The notes beneath the pieces were generated by a model that saw only the letters and a list, made by a program, of their open reading frames with translations, searched no databases and was not told where the DNA came from. Below are positions 1 to 8,932 of a stretch of 64,000 nucleotides of DNA, one piece after another. The DNA comes from JAWVFM01 sp963843315 (GTDB taxonomy: Bacteria; Actinomycetota; Thermoleophilia; Solirubrobacterales; 70-9). The stretch is taken from assembly GCA_963843315.1 (NCBI GenBank), contig CAWJJU010000005.1, forward strand, positions 496,001 to 560,000, read 5' to 3'. A program made the position numbers and the translations under genes. Every line of letters starts with the position of its first letter. Positions within the stretch are counted from its first letter, which is position 1.

Positions 1-72
1 GCTCTGGTGTCACGCGTCTTGCGCCGCTGGTAGCACCACGCACGCAAACCGCGTGCTCAAAGCCGCTCGATA

Positions 73-723
73 ATGCCGGCGATGACCTCGCCGCGCTTCT
101 CGACCGAACCTCGGGACAAGCACCGATACACCGAGTCCTTCGATCGTGCCTACTCCCGGTTCGCTCGCGTCTATGACCTGGCCGTCAGGTTGCTGCCGAT
201 CTGGCGGAGCTGGCTTTGCCACGCACTCCCGCATATCGAAGGTCCACGCGTGCTCGAGGTCTCCTTCGGCACCGGCTGGCTCCTGACTCGTTACGCGGGA
301 AGGGTGCAGGCGAGCGGTGTCGACCTGAACGCAAAGATGGTTGCGATCGCGCGCGCCAACCTCGACCGGGCCGGCATCCATGCCGAGCTCCTGCAGGCCA
401 ACGTGGAATCGCTTCCCTTCGCCGATGGCCTCTTCGACACCGTGGTCAACACGATGTCCTTCAGCGGGTATCCGGACGGCGGGCAGGCGATGTCGGAGCT
501 GCGACGCGTGCTGCGCCCCGGAGGCCGGCTGATCCTGATCGACGTCAATTACCCCAGCGACGGCAACCGGCTCGGAACCGCGCTGGTGAGCATGTGGAAG
601 CGCTCCGGTGATTTGATCCGCGACATGGACCAGCAGCTGGGTGAGTTCGGTTTTCGGGTGCGCCAGCGAGAGATCGGCGGCTGGGGAAGCGTCCACCTCT
701 ACATCGCGACCAAGCCGGGATGA
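73..723 (+). CDS. Class I SAM-dependent methyltransferase (UbiE/type 11-like)
   Basis: 216-residue protein with a Rossmann-type methyltransferase core. The SAM-binding motif I is the glycine-rich stretch LEVSFGTGWLL near residues 60-70. An acidic strand end follows (SGVDLNAKM), then the motif IV region with NTMSFSGYPDG and a post-IV RVLRPGGRLILIDV strand, the usual layout of the type 11 family. The substrate cannot be read from sequence. The stop overlaps the start of the next methyltransferase by 4 bases (ATGA), so the two are probably translated together and may act on the same small molecule or lipid. The start ATG has no strong ribosome site. Confidence 0.85.
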   Translation: MPAMTSPRFSTEPRDKHRYTESFDRAYSRFARVYDLAVRLLPIWRSWLCHALPHIEGPRVLEVSFGTGWLLTRYAGRVQASGVDLNAKMVAIARANLDRAGIHAELLQANVESLPFADGLFDTVVNTMSFSGYPDGGQAMSELRRVLRPGGRLILIDVNYPSDGNRLGTALVSMWKRSGDLIRDMDQQLGEFGFRVRQREIGGWGSVHLYIATKPG

Positions 724-1382
724 GCGTGCTGGCGCCAGATCGCGTCGCACGCACTTACGATCGGATCGGCCGGTTCCAGGACTGGCAGTCGTTTTACGAG
801 CGGCCGGCGACGGAGCGCCTGATCGCGGATGCCGGCTTCGAGGAGGCCAGTCGTGTCGTCGAGCTCGGCTGCGGCACCGGTGCGTTTGCAGCCGCCATGC
901 TCGAGCGACGCCTCTCGGCCGATTGCGGCTATCTCGGCATCGACATCAGCCGGCGGATGGTCGCGATTGCCACCGAGCGACTCCGGCCGTGGTCGGAGCG
1001 GGCCGAGATCAAGCTCATCGACGGCTCGAGGACGATCCCCGAACCACCTGACTCGGCGGATCGCTTCGTCGCGAACTACGTTCTCGACCTGCTGAGCGAG
1101 CAGCAGGCTGCGGCGGTCATCTCGGAGGCCCGCCGCGTGCTCGTTCCGGGCGGGAAGCTGTGCCTGATCAGCCTCACCCACGGAGAGCGGTGGTCGACGG
1201 GGCTCGTTTCGCGAGCGTGGCAGCGCGTGTGGTCGCGCTGGCCCGCCATCGTCGGCGGCTGCAGGCCGATAGACCTGGCCCCGCAGCTTTCGCCGGATGA
1301 CTGGGCGACAGACCATCGAAGCGTCGTCAGCGCCTGGGGGCTCAGCTCCGAGGTGCTCGTCGCCTCGTCGGTCGGGTGGTAG
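720..1382 (+). CDS. Class I SAM-dependent methyltransferase, coupled to the upstream one
   Basis: 220 residues with a clean motif I (VVELGCGTGAFAAAM, about residues 50-64), an acidic loop (GIDISRRM) and a RRVLVPGGKLCLISL strand. It is not a close copy of the upstream methyltransferase, so this looks like a two-enzyme unit rather than a recent tandem duplication. Its start codon overlaps the upstream stop. The last 70 or so bases of this gene are repeated downstream of the metal ATPase at 5018-5087. Substrate unknown. Confidence 0.85.
   Translation: MSVLAPDRVARTYDRIGRFQDWQSFYERPATERLIADAGFEEASRVVELGCGTGAFAAAMLERRLSADCGYLGIDISRRMVAIATERLRPWSERAEIKLIDGSRTIPEPPDSADRFVANYVLDLLSEQQAAAVISEARRVLVPGGKLCLISLTHGERWSTGLVSRAWQRVWSRWPAIVGGCRPIDLAPQLSPDDWATDHRSVVSAWGLSSEVLVASSVGW
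1302..1371 (+). repeat. 70-bp direct repeat, copy 1 (inside methyltransferase 3' end)
   Basis: Bases 1302-1371 match 5018-5087 at 68 of 70 positions, same orientation; the mismatches are at 1310/5026 and 1352/5068. This copy encodes the C-terminal segment of the second methyltransferase, so it is presumably the source and the other copy the relic. Confidence 0.9.
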
Positions 1383-1427
1383 CCGACACGCGTGACGCCT
1401 GCCCCCCCTCGCGAGAGCAAGTCTCCC

Positions 1428-2732
1428 CTATCCGATGGGCCCGGCCCGGAAGGCGTTGCTGTAGGCGTCGTTGCCGCCGAGGTTGTCGGCCAGGCTGTCA
1501 AAGGCAGCAAAGCGGCCGTCGCGGGTGATCGTCGGATAGTCGGACGAGTCGTCGGCCGGGTCGCCATTGCCCGCCATGCTGAGTAGGCGGGTCTTTCCCC
1601 GCCGCAGGTCGCGCACGTAGACCTCGACCGTTGAACCGTCGTGGAGACCGAGCAGGTTCATCCCGTCCGAAACGAACACGACCCTGTGACCGTTGCCGGA
1701 CGGGTGCGGGTAGTAGGCGTCCACATTCTGTGGCCGGCCGCGGCTATTGCGGCTTGCGAGCACCAGCCTGCCGGTGCCGACATTCTTCACGTAGGCCTGG
1801 CGATGGCTGCCGTCGCCCGCGGGCAGGTTCGTGGCATCCGAGTCGAACCCGACCCATCTTCCGTCGCCGGAGATCGACGGGTAATAGCTTGCGTCGTTGG
1901 CCGGGGCCCCCTTCGACGTTCGGTCGACGAGCTTCGTGCGGCCGCCGGCGAGGTCGCGGAGGTAGATGTGCTCCCGTCCGTCATGCGGGGGCAGGTCCGT
2001 GTCGTCGGACTCGAAGATCGCCCGCCGCCCGTTCGCGGAGATGGACTCGCCGAAGACGTCGCCGGGGATGGGAGCGCCGCCGTTGGCCCTGCTGACCAGG
2101 ATCGTCTTGCCCCGCTTACGGTCGCGGATGTAGGTGAAGGCATCGGTCCCGTCGCCCCCCGGGAGGGCGGCCGCGTTGGAAAGAAAGACAACGAAGCGGC
2201 CGCCGGCAGAAACCGACGCATAGGAGCTGGAGCCGTCGCCGGGGTGGCCGTCGTTCGCCTTCGAGACGACGCTGGTCTTGCCGGTCTTCCGGTCGTGGAT
2301 CCAGACCTGCTGGTGGGTTCCGTCCGCGCCCGGCAGCCCATCGCCGTAGCCGTGGAAGACGACGAAGCGCCCGTTGGCCGAGATCGCGGAGCTCATGACG
2401 TCGCCGGCGGCGGGCTGGCCGGCATTCGTCGTACTCACCAGCCGCGTCCTGCCGCTGTTCATGTTCCGCACGTAGATCTCGCTGATCGTCGAGCTGCCGC
2501 CGGGGAGGTTGGGCGAGCTCGACTCGAACGCGACGAAGCGGCCGTCGCCGGAGACGGAGCCGCCGACGTCGGTGAAGCTGTTGCCGTTGGCCGGCGTCCC
2601 CTCGGAGCTGCGGCTGGCGAGCTTCGTAGCGGTGCCGGCCTGGGCGACGAGCGCCCATGCCAGACCCGTGCCGGCCACGACCGCGACCGCGACGGCAGCC
2701 CGGACGCCTCTCCCCGACGCCGTCCGTGTCAC
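1428..2732 (-). CDS. Secreted PD40/TolB-like beta-propeller protein
   Basis: 434 residues starting at a GTG. A hydrophobic signal segment (AAVAVAVVAGTGLAWALVA) lies at about residues 11-30. The remainder is built from repeats of roughly 50-60 residues carrying variants of SxDGRFVAFES, DRKTGKTxLVS and GxPAxGDSxYPSIS, typical of WD40-like/PD40 (TolB-type) blades; about seven can be seen. No catalytic domain is visible. Likely an exported protein with an interaction or scaffold role. It is convergent with the methyltransferase pair (45-bp gap) and divergent from the ATPase gene. Confidence 0.8.
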   Translation of the reverse strand: MTRTASGRGVRAAVAVAVVAGTGLAWALVAQAGTATKLASRSSEGTPANGNSFTDVGGSVSGDGRFVAFESSSPNLPGGSSTISEIYVRNMNSGRTRLVSTTNAGQPAAGDVMSSAISANGRFVVFHGYGDGLPGADGTHQQVWIHDRKTGKTSVVSKANDGHPGDGSSSYASVSAGGRFVVFLSNAAALPGGDGTDAFTYIRDRKRGKTILVSRANGGAPIPGDVFGESISANGRRAIFESDDTDLPPHDGREHIYLRDLAGGRTKLVDRTSKGAPANDASYYPSISGDGRWVGFDSDATNLPAGDGSHRQAYVKNVGTGRLVLASRNSRGRPQNVDAYYPHPSGNGHRVVFVSDGMNLLGLHDGSTVEVYVRDLRRGKTRLLSMAGNGDPADDSSDYPTITRDGRFAAFDSLADNLGGNDAYSNAFRAGPIG

Positions 2733-3004
2733 CCCATCTCTGTCGATGCGCCGAGCCTAACAGGGGCGCTCGCCCTCGCCAACGAGTTTTCCTGAGCCCA
2801 AGTGGCTCGACCGCCCGAGGGTCACCGAGCTCCCCGAGCGCCCCGGCGGCGCGAGCACGAACCAACAAGTCACGACGGTGATGGAGGGCATGCCGGCCGC
2901 AGGCGGCGCGGTCGTACACGCTGCCGGTGCTACGGGTCTTACCCAGGAAAGGGGCGGCGTTTCCCGGATACAGCGTCGGCGCGGTGCTGCGACCATCTTG
3001 ATGC
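2733..3004. other. Divergent intergenic region
   Basis: 272 bp between two divergent starts (the GTG of the propeller protein and the GTG of the ATPase). It must contain both promoters. No metal-responsive operator, riboswitch or convincing short gene was recognised. Confidence 0.4.
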
Positions 3005-4930
3005 GTGACTACAGATAAGGGACCTTTGGCGGATCCGGAACCCAGGCTCCGTCGCCCCTCGGCCTTGAGCAAGTCATGGCGAGCGGCGGTCGAGCACAGG
3101 GCGCTGATCCTGGCAGGCTTCGCCATCGTCGCACTGGCAGCCGGAGGACTGCTGCACCTGGCCGGCCACGGCGTTGCGGGCGACGACGTCTGGCGGGTGG
3201 CGGTGGCATTGCTCGCTGCCGAGCTTGCCTACGAGGTCGGGCGCACTATCGGCGTCGAGCGCAACATGGGCGTCGACACGATTGCCCTGGTCGCGATGGT
3301 CGGTTCGCTCGCCCTCGGACAGGAGCTCGCGGGACTGATCGTTGGCCTCATGTTCTCGGGAGGCTCGGCGCTCGAGGACGTTGCGTCGACGCGGGCGCGA
3401 CGCGAGCTGACCGCCCTGGTCGAACGCGCGCCGAAGATCGCCCAGCGGCGGACCGAGGACCGGATAGAAGAGGTGCCCGTTGCGGAGGTCGTCGTGGGGG
3501 ACGTCGTGGTGGTGCGTACCGGCGAGGTAGTCCCGGTGGATGGAGCGGTCCAGAGCGCAGAAGCGGTCGTCGACACGAGCACGCTAAGTGGAGAACCGCT
3601 CCCGCAGACGCTGGCCCGCGGCCAGCCGGTGCTGAGCGGCAGCGCGAACGCCGGCGCGCCCTTCGATGTTCGGGCCGAGCGGCCTGCGGCGGAAAGCGCC
3701 TATGCGGCGCTGGTGCGCCTCGTTGAGCAGGCGCAATCGCAACGTGCCCCGTTTGTCCGAATGGCGGATCGCTATGCAGGATTCTTTCTGCCCGCGACCT
3801 TGCTCCTGGCTGGCGCAGCCTGGGCGGTGAGCGGCGATGCAATTCGCGCCTTGGCGGTGGTCGTGGTCGCCACGCCATGCCCGCTGATCCTCGCGGCGCC
3901 GATCGCTCTCGTCTCGGGCCTTTCCCGTGCGGCCCGCACCGGCATCATCGTCAAGGGTGCAACAGCGATCGAGACCCTCGGTGAAGCGCGCACCGTCCTC
4001 TTCGACAAGACCGGCACACTGACCGTCGGAACTCCCGAGCTGCGTGAGGTCGTCACCCGCGACGGCTTTCAGGCCGCGGAGCTGCTGCGGTTGGCCGCCT
4101 CCGTTGATCGGATGTCGGCTCACGTCCTCGGTGAGACTCTCGTACGCGCTGCTGAGGACGCCGAGCTGAGGCTCAGTGTTCCCACGGATGTCTACGAGGA
4201 CCCTGGGCAGGGCATCCGGGCCAAGGTAGGGGACCACCTCGTCGCGGTGGGAAGCAGGGCCTTCCTGCGGGCCAGCGGGGCACCAGCAGACGAGCTCGCC
4301 TCGGCAGCCGTTCTCACGGGCCGCGGCTCGGGGGAAGCGCACGTACTCGTCGGGGTCGATGGCCATGTTGCCGGGGTGATCGTGATGATCGACGAGTTGC
4401 GGCCGGACTCGGATCGCATCGTTGAGCGGCTCCGCGCCGAGGGGGTGCAGCACGTTGCAATGGTGTCCGGCGATCGCCGCTCGGTCGCCGAGCGGATCGG
4501 GCACGAGCTCGGGGTCGACCGGGTCTACGCCGAGCAGACCCCCGAGCAGAAAGTGGAGGTCGTCCGCGCGCTTCGCGCCGATACGAGCTTGTCCCCGGTC
4601 GTTATGGTCGGAGACGGAATCAATGACGCGCCGGCCCTCGCGATCGCAGACGTGGGCATCGCGATGGGAGCGGCCGGCGCAACCATCTCCTCCGAGACGG
4701 CAGATGCCGTGATCACGGTCGATCGAGTGGACCGCGTTGCCGACGCTCTGCATTGCGGCCGTCGTGCGCTCTTCATCGCTCGCCAAAGCGTCCTCGTAGG
4801 CATGGGCCTGAGCCTTGTGGCGATGGGAGTCGCGGCAGCCGGCTACCTGCCGCCCGTTGCCGGTGCCCTGTTGCAGGAGGTGATCGACGTGGCCGTGATC
4901 CTCAACGCGTTGCGTGCGCTGCGTGGCTGA
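3005..4930 (+). CDS. P1B-type heavy-metal-translocating ATPase without N-terminal metal-binding domain
   Basis: 641-residue membrane pump for ATP-driven metal-ion transport. Landmarks in order: N-terminal membrane helices (about 28-115), actuator loop with TLSGEPLP (about 197), the ion-pathway helix with ATPCPLILAAP (about 293), phosphorylation motif DKTGTLT (about 333), hinge motif GDGINDAP (about 535), and a final membrane pair ending ALLQEVIDVAVILNALRAL. The membrane motif reads TPC rather than the usual CPC, and there is no HMA (CxxC) or His-rich N-terminus. The conserved HP of the nucleotide domain is HV (SAHVLG). Metal specificity is therefore open. No regulator adjoins. Starts at GTG; an ATG four bases earlier is out of frame. 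Confidence 0.93.
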   Translation: MTTDKGPLADPEPRLRRPSALSKSWRAAVEHRALILAGFAIVALAAGGLLHLAGHGVAGDDVWRVAVALLAAELAYEVGRTIGVERNMGVDTIALVAMVGSLALGQELAGLIVGLMFSGGSALEDVASTRARRELTALVERAPKIAQRRTEDRIEEVPVAEVVVGDVVVVRTGEVVPVDGAVQSAEAVVDTSTLSGEPLPQTLARGQPVLSGSANAGAPFDVRAERPAAESAYAALVRLVEQAQSQRAPFVRMADRYAGFFLPATLLLAGAAWAVSGDAIRALAVVVVATPCPLILAAPIALVSGLSRAARTGIIVKGATAIETLGEARTVLFDKTGTLTVGTPELREVVTRDGFQAAELLRLAASVDRMSAHVLGETLVRAAEDAELRLSVPTDVYEDPGQGIRAKVGDHLVAVGSRAFLRASGAPADELASAAVLTGRGSGEAHVLVGVDGHVAGVIVMIDELRPDSDRIVERLRAEGVQHVAMVSGDRRSVAERIGHELGVDRVYAEQTPEQKVEVVRALRADTSLSPVVMVGDGINDAPALAIADVGIAMGAAGATISSETADAVITVDRVDRVADALHCGRRALFIARQSVLVGMGLSLVAMGVAAAGYLPPVAGALLQEVIDVAVILNALRALRG

Positions 4931-5253
4931 CCGTTTCCCGGGATCCGTGCGCAGCGGGAACGCCGCTGACCGCGCCGTTCGAGAAATCAGCTCACGCCTG
5001 CCGCAGGCCCGGAAGATTGGGCGACCGACCATCGAAGCGTCGTCAGCGCCTGGGGGCTCAGCTCCGAAGTGCTCGTCGCCTCGTCGGCGACCAGCTGAGC
5101 TCCCGCTCGCATCCGGGATCGCGGACTCGGGTCGGCCATCCGCGGTCACGACCTGACGGGGGATCCGAAGAGAGAGGCTGAACAGCTGGCCGTCCTCAGG
5201 GCCCCGCCGCCGACGGTGCGAGCCTGAACGTGGCGAGCACCGGCGCGCCAACG
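4931..5253. other. Gene-free stretch with a methyltransferase relic
   Basis: 323 bp between the convergent ATPase and propeller genes. It contains the second copy of the 70-bp methyltransferase-tail repeat; no intact gene, tRNA or clear terminator was seen in the rest. Confidence 0.6.
5018..5087 (+). repeat. 70-bp direct repeat, copy 2 (methyltransferase 3'-end relic)
   Basis: 68/70 identity to 1302-1371, same orientation, but with no upstream methyltransferase reading frame. Similarity fades at both ends within a few bases (CCGGA precedes both). It marks a local duplication or rearrangement enclosing the propeller and ATPase genes. Confidence 0.9.
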
Positions 5254-6840
5254 TCAGCTCCTGATCTTGAACCGCCTCTTCGCCGGACTCCGATCGAAGC
5301 CGCCGGGGCCGACCGCTCGGACCTTGAACGTGTACTTGCCCTTCTTCAGGTGGGTGTAGGGCTTGGGCGAGCTGCACCTCTTGAACTTCTTTGCCCTGCG
5401 GTTCGCGCTCTTGAGCCGGCACTCGAAGCCGGTTGCCCGGCCCGTGGCCCTGAACGTGAACTTCGCCTTGCCCTTGTTGGCGTTGATCTTGGCACTCGTG
5501 ATCTTTGTGTTCGGCCGCTTCGAAACGGTGAGCGCGACCTTCGCCTTGGCGGTCGCACCGCCGTTGCACGAGGCGGTCTGACCGGTGTAGACGAGCTTGG
5601 TCGAGCAGCCCTGGTCGTCAATCACCCTGACCGTGGCGGTGTAGTGGCGTGCATGGGCATAGCGGTGCGAGACGGAAGGGGTCGTCGTGGTCGCCGAGTG
5701 GCCGTCGCCGAAGGTCCATGCGTAGCTCGCCGGGCCGCCGTCGTAGGTGCTCGTCCCGGCGGCGCTGAACGTGCTTGCCCTGCCCGGCGGGGCAGCCGTC
5801 GCCGAGAGGGCCGCGCGCGGGGCCTGGTCGGGGGTTACCGCGTCCCCCCACGGCTTTGGGGTCACGGGTGAGATCGGGGTGATCGCGCCATCGGTCGTAT
5901 CGATCTTCGAGACGCTTGCCGACAGCAGGCGCGTCGCGAAGAGCGCAGACCCGTCGGGGGCGCTCGCCAGCCCATAGATGCCCCCCTGGCCGGTGACGAA
6001 GGCGCTGCCGGGGGTGTCCCCGGTCTTCGGATCGACCTTCCAGATATCGCCCGTCGTGCTGTCGTAGACATACGCCCACTTGCCGTCCGGAGCCATCGCC
6101 GCGGCGGCGTAGGAATCGGTACCGAGCGGCGGGCCGATCGCGGTGGCGATATTCGTCGCAGTGTCGATGATCGAGACGCCGCCGTTGATGGAGCCGCAGC
6201 CGCCGACGACGACGACCTCGGCCCCGTCGGGGGTCGCCGCCAGCGCGCACGGTGTGAGCGGCAGGCTCAAAGTGATCGTCTTCGTCACCGTCTTCGAGGA
6301 GGTATCGATCACCGACACGGTCCGGTCGGCGGTGTTGGCGACGTAGGCGAACCTGCCGTCGGGCACAAACGCGATTGCCTCGGGCTCGTTGCCGACGGTG
6401 ATCGCGGAAGGGTCGACGGCCAGCGTGTGGGCGTTGACGACGGCGACGGTGTTGCCGACGACGTTGCCGACGTAGAGCCGCGAACCGTCCGGCGAGACCG
6501 CGATCGAGCCGGGCGAGGTCAGCTTGGCGTTCGTCACCAGCGAGGCCGTGTTCGCCGCGGTGTTGATCGAGGAGATCGACGGCGGGCCCGCCTCGTTCGT
6601 ACTGAAGGCGCGGCCGGCGTCGGGCGAGATCGCGATGGCGAACGAAAATGAACCGCTCCCCGGGGTGATCGGCGACCCCGCCGTCAGTGTCGAGAGCGGC
6701 ACCGGCACGACCGCGCTCGGATTCTCGTCGTCCGTTACATAGAGCGTCTCACCGCTAGTGGCGGCATCCGCGGGGTTCGCGCCCGGGAGCGCCGCGGCCA
6801 GTCCGGTCGCCACCAGGATCAGACTGGCGATGCGAGCCAC
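5254..6840 (-). CDS. Secreted YVTN beta-propeller protein with PKD domain
   Basis: 529 codons from the preferred GTG at 6840, which places an N-terminal signal segment (ARIASLILVATGLAAALPG) directly at the start; the open frame extends to 6933 but that adds an unlikely leader. Residues about 50-350 form YVTN-type blades (VSPDGSRLYVGNV, AFVPDGRFAYVAN, ATPDGAEVVVVGG). A PKD domain follows (YAWTFGDGHSATT, about 385-430). The C-terminal 90 residues are rich in Lys/Arg and resemble the Ig-like tail (FECRLKS...YTHLKKGKYTFKVRA) common on exported proteins of this group. Probably cell-surface or extracellular; ligand unknown. Confidence 0.82.
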   Translation of the reverse strand: MARIASLILVATGLAAALPGANPADAATSGETLYVTDDENPSAVVPVPLSTLTAGSPITPGSGSFSFAIAISPDAGRAFSTNEAGPPSISSINTAANTASLVTNAKLTSPGSIAVSPDGSRLYVGNVVGNTVAVVNAHTLAVDPSAITVGNEPEAIAFVPDGRFAYVANTADRTVSVIDTSSKTVTKTITLSLPLTPCALAATPDGAEVVVVGGCGSINGGVSIIDTATNIATAIGPPLGTDSYAAAAMAPDGKWAYVYDSTTGDIWKVDPKTGDTPGSAFVTGQGGIYGLASAPDGSALFATRLLSASVSKIDTTDGAITPISPVTPKPWGDAVTPDQAPRAALSATAAPPGRASTFSAAGTSTYDGGPASYAWTFGDGHSATTTTPSVSHRYAHARHYTATVRVIDDQGCSTKLVYTGQTASCNGGATAKAKVALTVSKRPNTKITSAKINANKGKAKFTFRATGRATGFECRLKSANRRAKKFKRCSSPKPYTHLKKGKYTFKVRAVGPGGFDRSPAKRRFKIRS

Positions 6841-7108
6841 GCCGGAAGGATACGCCTGCAGAAGGGGCTGCACCGCGCAGTCCCCACCGTCCATGAGTCT
6901 CTCGCCGTCAGCGAGGGGGCCGCTTTCACGCACAGCGATACCGCCTCACCTCGGCCCACTCACTCCTCCCTGGCCCGAGGACGGACCGCGGGCGGCGCCT
7001 GCTCGGGACGAGCCGTGGTGATGCCGGCGCGACGCGAAGGGGGCACTGAAGCGAACTTCTTGCTCCCCCGGCGCTTGGGGCAGCAGGAACGCGAGCTGTC
7101 GCTTCCGC

Positions 7109-8479
7109 TCAGGGTGTGCCCCGCTGCCGCGAGACCACGAAAGCGGCCCTCCCCACGGCGATGAGTGCCGCGCAGGCAGCGATCAGGACCAATCCGGCGC
7201 GGTCGGAGCGGGCCAGGTAGTAGAGCAGCCCACCGGCCGCTGTGAAGCATGCGGCTGCGCCAAGGTAGGCGAGGCCCCGGTCCAAGCCTCCGGACGCGGT
7301 GTGACGGGCATGCAGCAGGTTGACCAACCCGAAGACCAGGAGAAAGGCCAGCGAGCCGAAGGAGACGATCTCGGTGATTCCGGGTAAGAGCGAGAAGACC
7401 GCCCCGGGCAGCGCAATGGCGAGCACCGCGCCGATCGGCAGGCCTCCGCGCTCGCGCGCGAGGACAGCCGGGAACTCGTTTGCCAGGCTCACGTCGCGAA
7501 CCAAGCGAGCGGTCGCGAACAGCGTCGCGTTTATCGCCGAGCTGGTGGAGAACAGGGCGCCCACCGTGGCCGCCCAGAGGCCGAAGCCGCCCAGAGCCTG
7601 CTCGCCGGCGAGTGCGAACGCGACCTCCTTCTGGGTCGTGATCGTCGCATCGGGCAACAGCATCTGCGCAGCGAGCGTGACGGCGACATAGACCAAGACC
7701 ACCACGGCGACCGAGAGGTAGAGGGCGCGGGGCAGGGTCCGTCGCGGCTCGGCGATGTCGTCGTAGTCGTAGGGCAGCAGCTCGAACCCCTCGTATGCAA
7801 CGAAGATCACCGCCGCGCCAAGGAAGATCCCGAGAGCGCCCTGGTCATTGAGCGGGCTGAGGCGCGTCGGCGAGAAGGCCGCGAGGCCGATCAAGGCAAT
7901 GCCGCCGAGTACGGCCAGCTTGATGACCACGACGATGTCCTCGGTCAGCCCCGACGTGGCCACTCCGCGAAGGTTGACGGCGACGAAGACGGCCAGGATG
8001 CCGACTCCACTCAGTCGGGCAACCGCGACCGGCGCGCCAATCACGTTGGCCAGGTAGTGCCCGAAAGTGAAGGAATAGACAGCCAGCGCGAAGACATAGC
8101 CGACGATCAGAAGCCAAGCGACCCAGGCGGCGGGCCGGGGGTGGCCCTCATCGCGCAGATAGATGAACGGGCCGCCGGGCCGGCCGGAACGCAACGAGAG
8201 ACCGGCGTAGGCATGGGCTGTCAGACCGGCGATGAGACCACCGATCAGAAAGGCGGCGAACGCCAGGTGGCCTGCGAGATCGATGGTCAGGCCGAGGACG
8301 CTGAAGATGCCGCCGCCGATCATCCCCCCGATCGCCATCGCGCTCGCCTCCCGCAGGCCAAGCAGACCCTCGCCGCGCACGCGTCGTGCGTGACTGCGTG
8401 GGTGGTAGGGCGGCCCTGACCCGCCGGTCGCGGGCTTGCTCACTCCCGAGTGTTCCCCGCCGCCGACGGCTTCCTGCAT
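7109..8479 (-). CDS. APC-superfamily amino acid permease
   Basis: 456 residues and about 12 hydrophobic membrane segments. Helix 1 has the typical APC glycine signature (AMAIGGMIGGGIFSVLG, about residues 47-63) and helix 6 the ILVAYEGFELLPYDYDDI-like region. This indicates secondary transport of amino acids or amines across the inner membrane. Length fits the family. Start ATG at 8479 is used; a GTG about 11 codons later is possible. No metabolic partner lies next to it, so the substrate is unresolved. Confidence 0.87.
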   Translation of the reverse strand: MQEAVGGGEHSGVSKPATGGSGPPYHPRSHARRVRGEGLLGLREASAMAIGGMIGGGIFSVLGLTIDLAGHLAFAAFLIGGLIAGLTAHAYAGLSLRSGRPGGPFIYLRDEGHPRPAAWVAWLLIVGYVFALAVYSFTFGHYLANVIGAPVAVARLSGVGILAVFVAVNLRGVATSGLTEDIVVVIKLAVLGGIALIGLAAFSPTRLSPLNDQGALGIFLGAAVIFVAYEGFELLPYDYDDIAEPRRTLPRALYLSVAVVVLVYVAVTLAAQMLLPDATITTQKEVAFALAGEQALGGFGLWAATVGALFSTSSAINATLFATARLVRDVSLANEFPAVLARERGGLPIGAVLAIALPGAVFSLLPGITEIVSFGSLAFLLVFGLVNLLHARHTASGGLDRGLAYLGAAACFTAAGGLLYYLARSDRAGLVLIAACAALIAVGRAAFVVSRQRGTP

Positions 8480-8563
8480 CCCCTCGCCTTCTGCCTCAGA
8501 GGTCTGCCAGCGGTGAGACCTCGCCCCGCCGCTGGAGCAGTTGGCACGGAATCGGCTTGATGA

Positions 8564-8932
8564 TCATTCCGCCTCACTGATCCAGGCCCTGGCGGCGTCC
8601 AGCTCTGCGAGATCGAAGACCCTGACCTTGCCGGGGATCATGAAGCCGAACCCCTTAGCCAGGCGGCGATAGGCGTCGTGGTCGGTCACAAGCGCGATGC
8701 GCTCCCATGAGAATGGGTGCTCCATCCCGATCTTGGCGTCGTCCCACATCGCCGCCGCGGAGTAACCGCCGAACGCCGACCCCAGGACGTAGAGCAGCCG
8801 GATCTTGGCGTGGCGTTCGAGTTGTCGCTGCACCGCCGGGATCAGCACCTCCTCGTAGTCCTCGCCCGTCACCTCACCCCTGGCTTCGATGCCCAACACA
8901 TCGTCGGGAAGATCACGAATCAACTCGATCAT
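8564..8932 (-). CDS. SpoIIAA-like / STAS-SEC14-type protein
   Basis: 122 residues from the ATG at 8932, preceded by GGAGACG at good spacing; the open frame further upstream (to 9049) is rejected because of this ribosome site and the natural domain start MIELIRDLPDDVLG. The sequence has the compact alpha/beta pattern of the SpoIIAA-like family: beta strand LGIEARGEV, then IRLLYVLG, and the MEHPFSWERIALVTD segment. Such proteins are small cytosolic, possibly lipid- or partner-binding domains; no specific role is known here. It lies just upstream of the permease on the same strand (84 bp). Confidence 0.75.
   Translation of the reverse strand: MIELIRDLPDDVLGIEARGEVTGEDYEEVLIPAVQRQLERHAKIRLLYVLGSAFGGYSAAAMWDDAKIGMEHPFSWERIALVTDHDAYRRLAKGFGFMIPGKVRVFDLAELDAARAWISEAE

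Noticed and set aside
1641..2795. 384-codon plus-strand frame opposite the PD40 protein
   Set aside because: The opposite strand has a signal peptide and regular propeller blades; this frame has none.
2757..2996. 79-codon minus-strand frame in the divergent gap
   Set aside because: No ribosome site, overlaps both promoter areas and shows no domain or membrane pattern.
3584..5569. Long minus-strand open frame across the metal ATPase
   Set aside because: Opposite an intact P-type ATPase with all motifs; composition is low-complexity and no domain is visible.
7041..7071. Possible terminator GGGGGCA...TGCTCCCCC behind the APC permease
   Set aside because: The stem has a bulge and there is no T-run on the minus strand; too weak to annotate.
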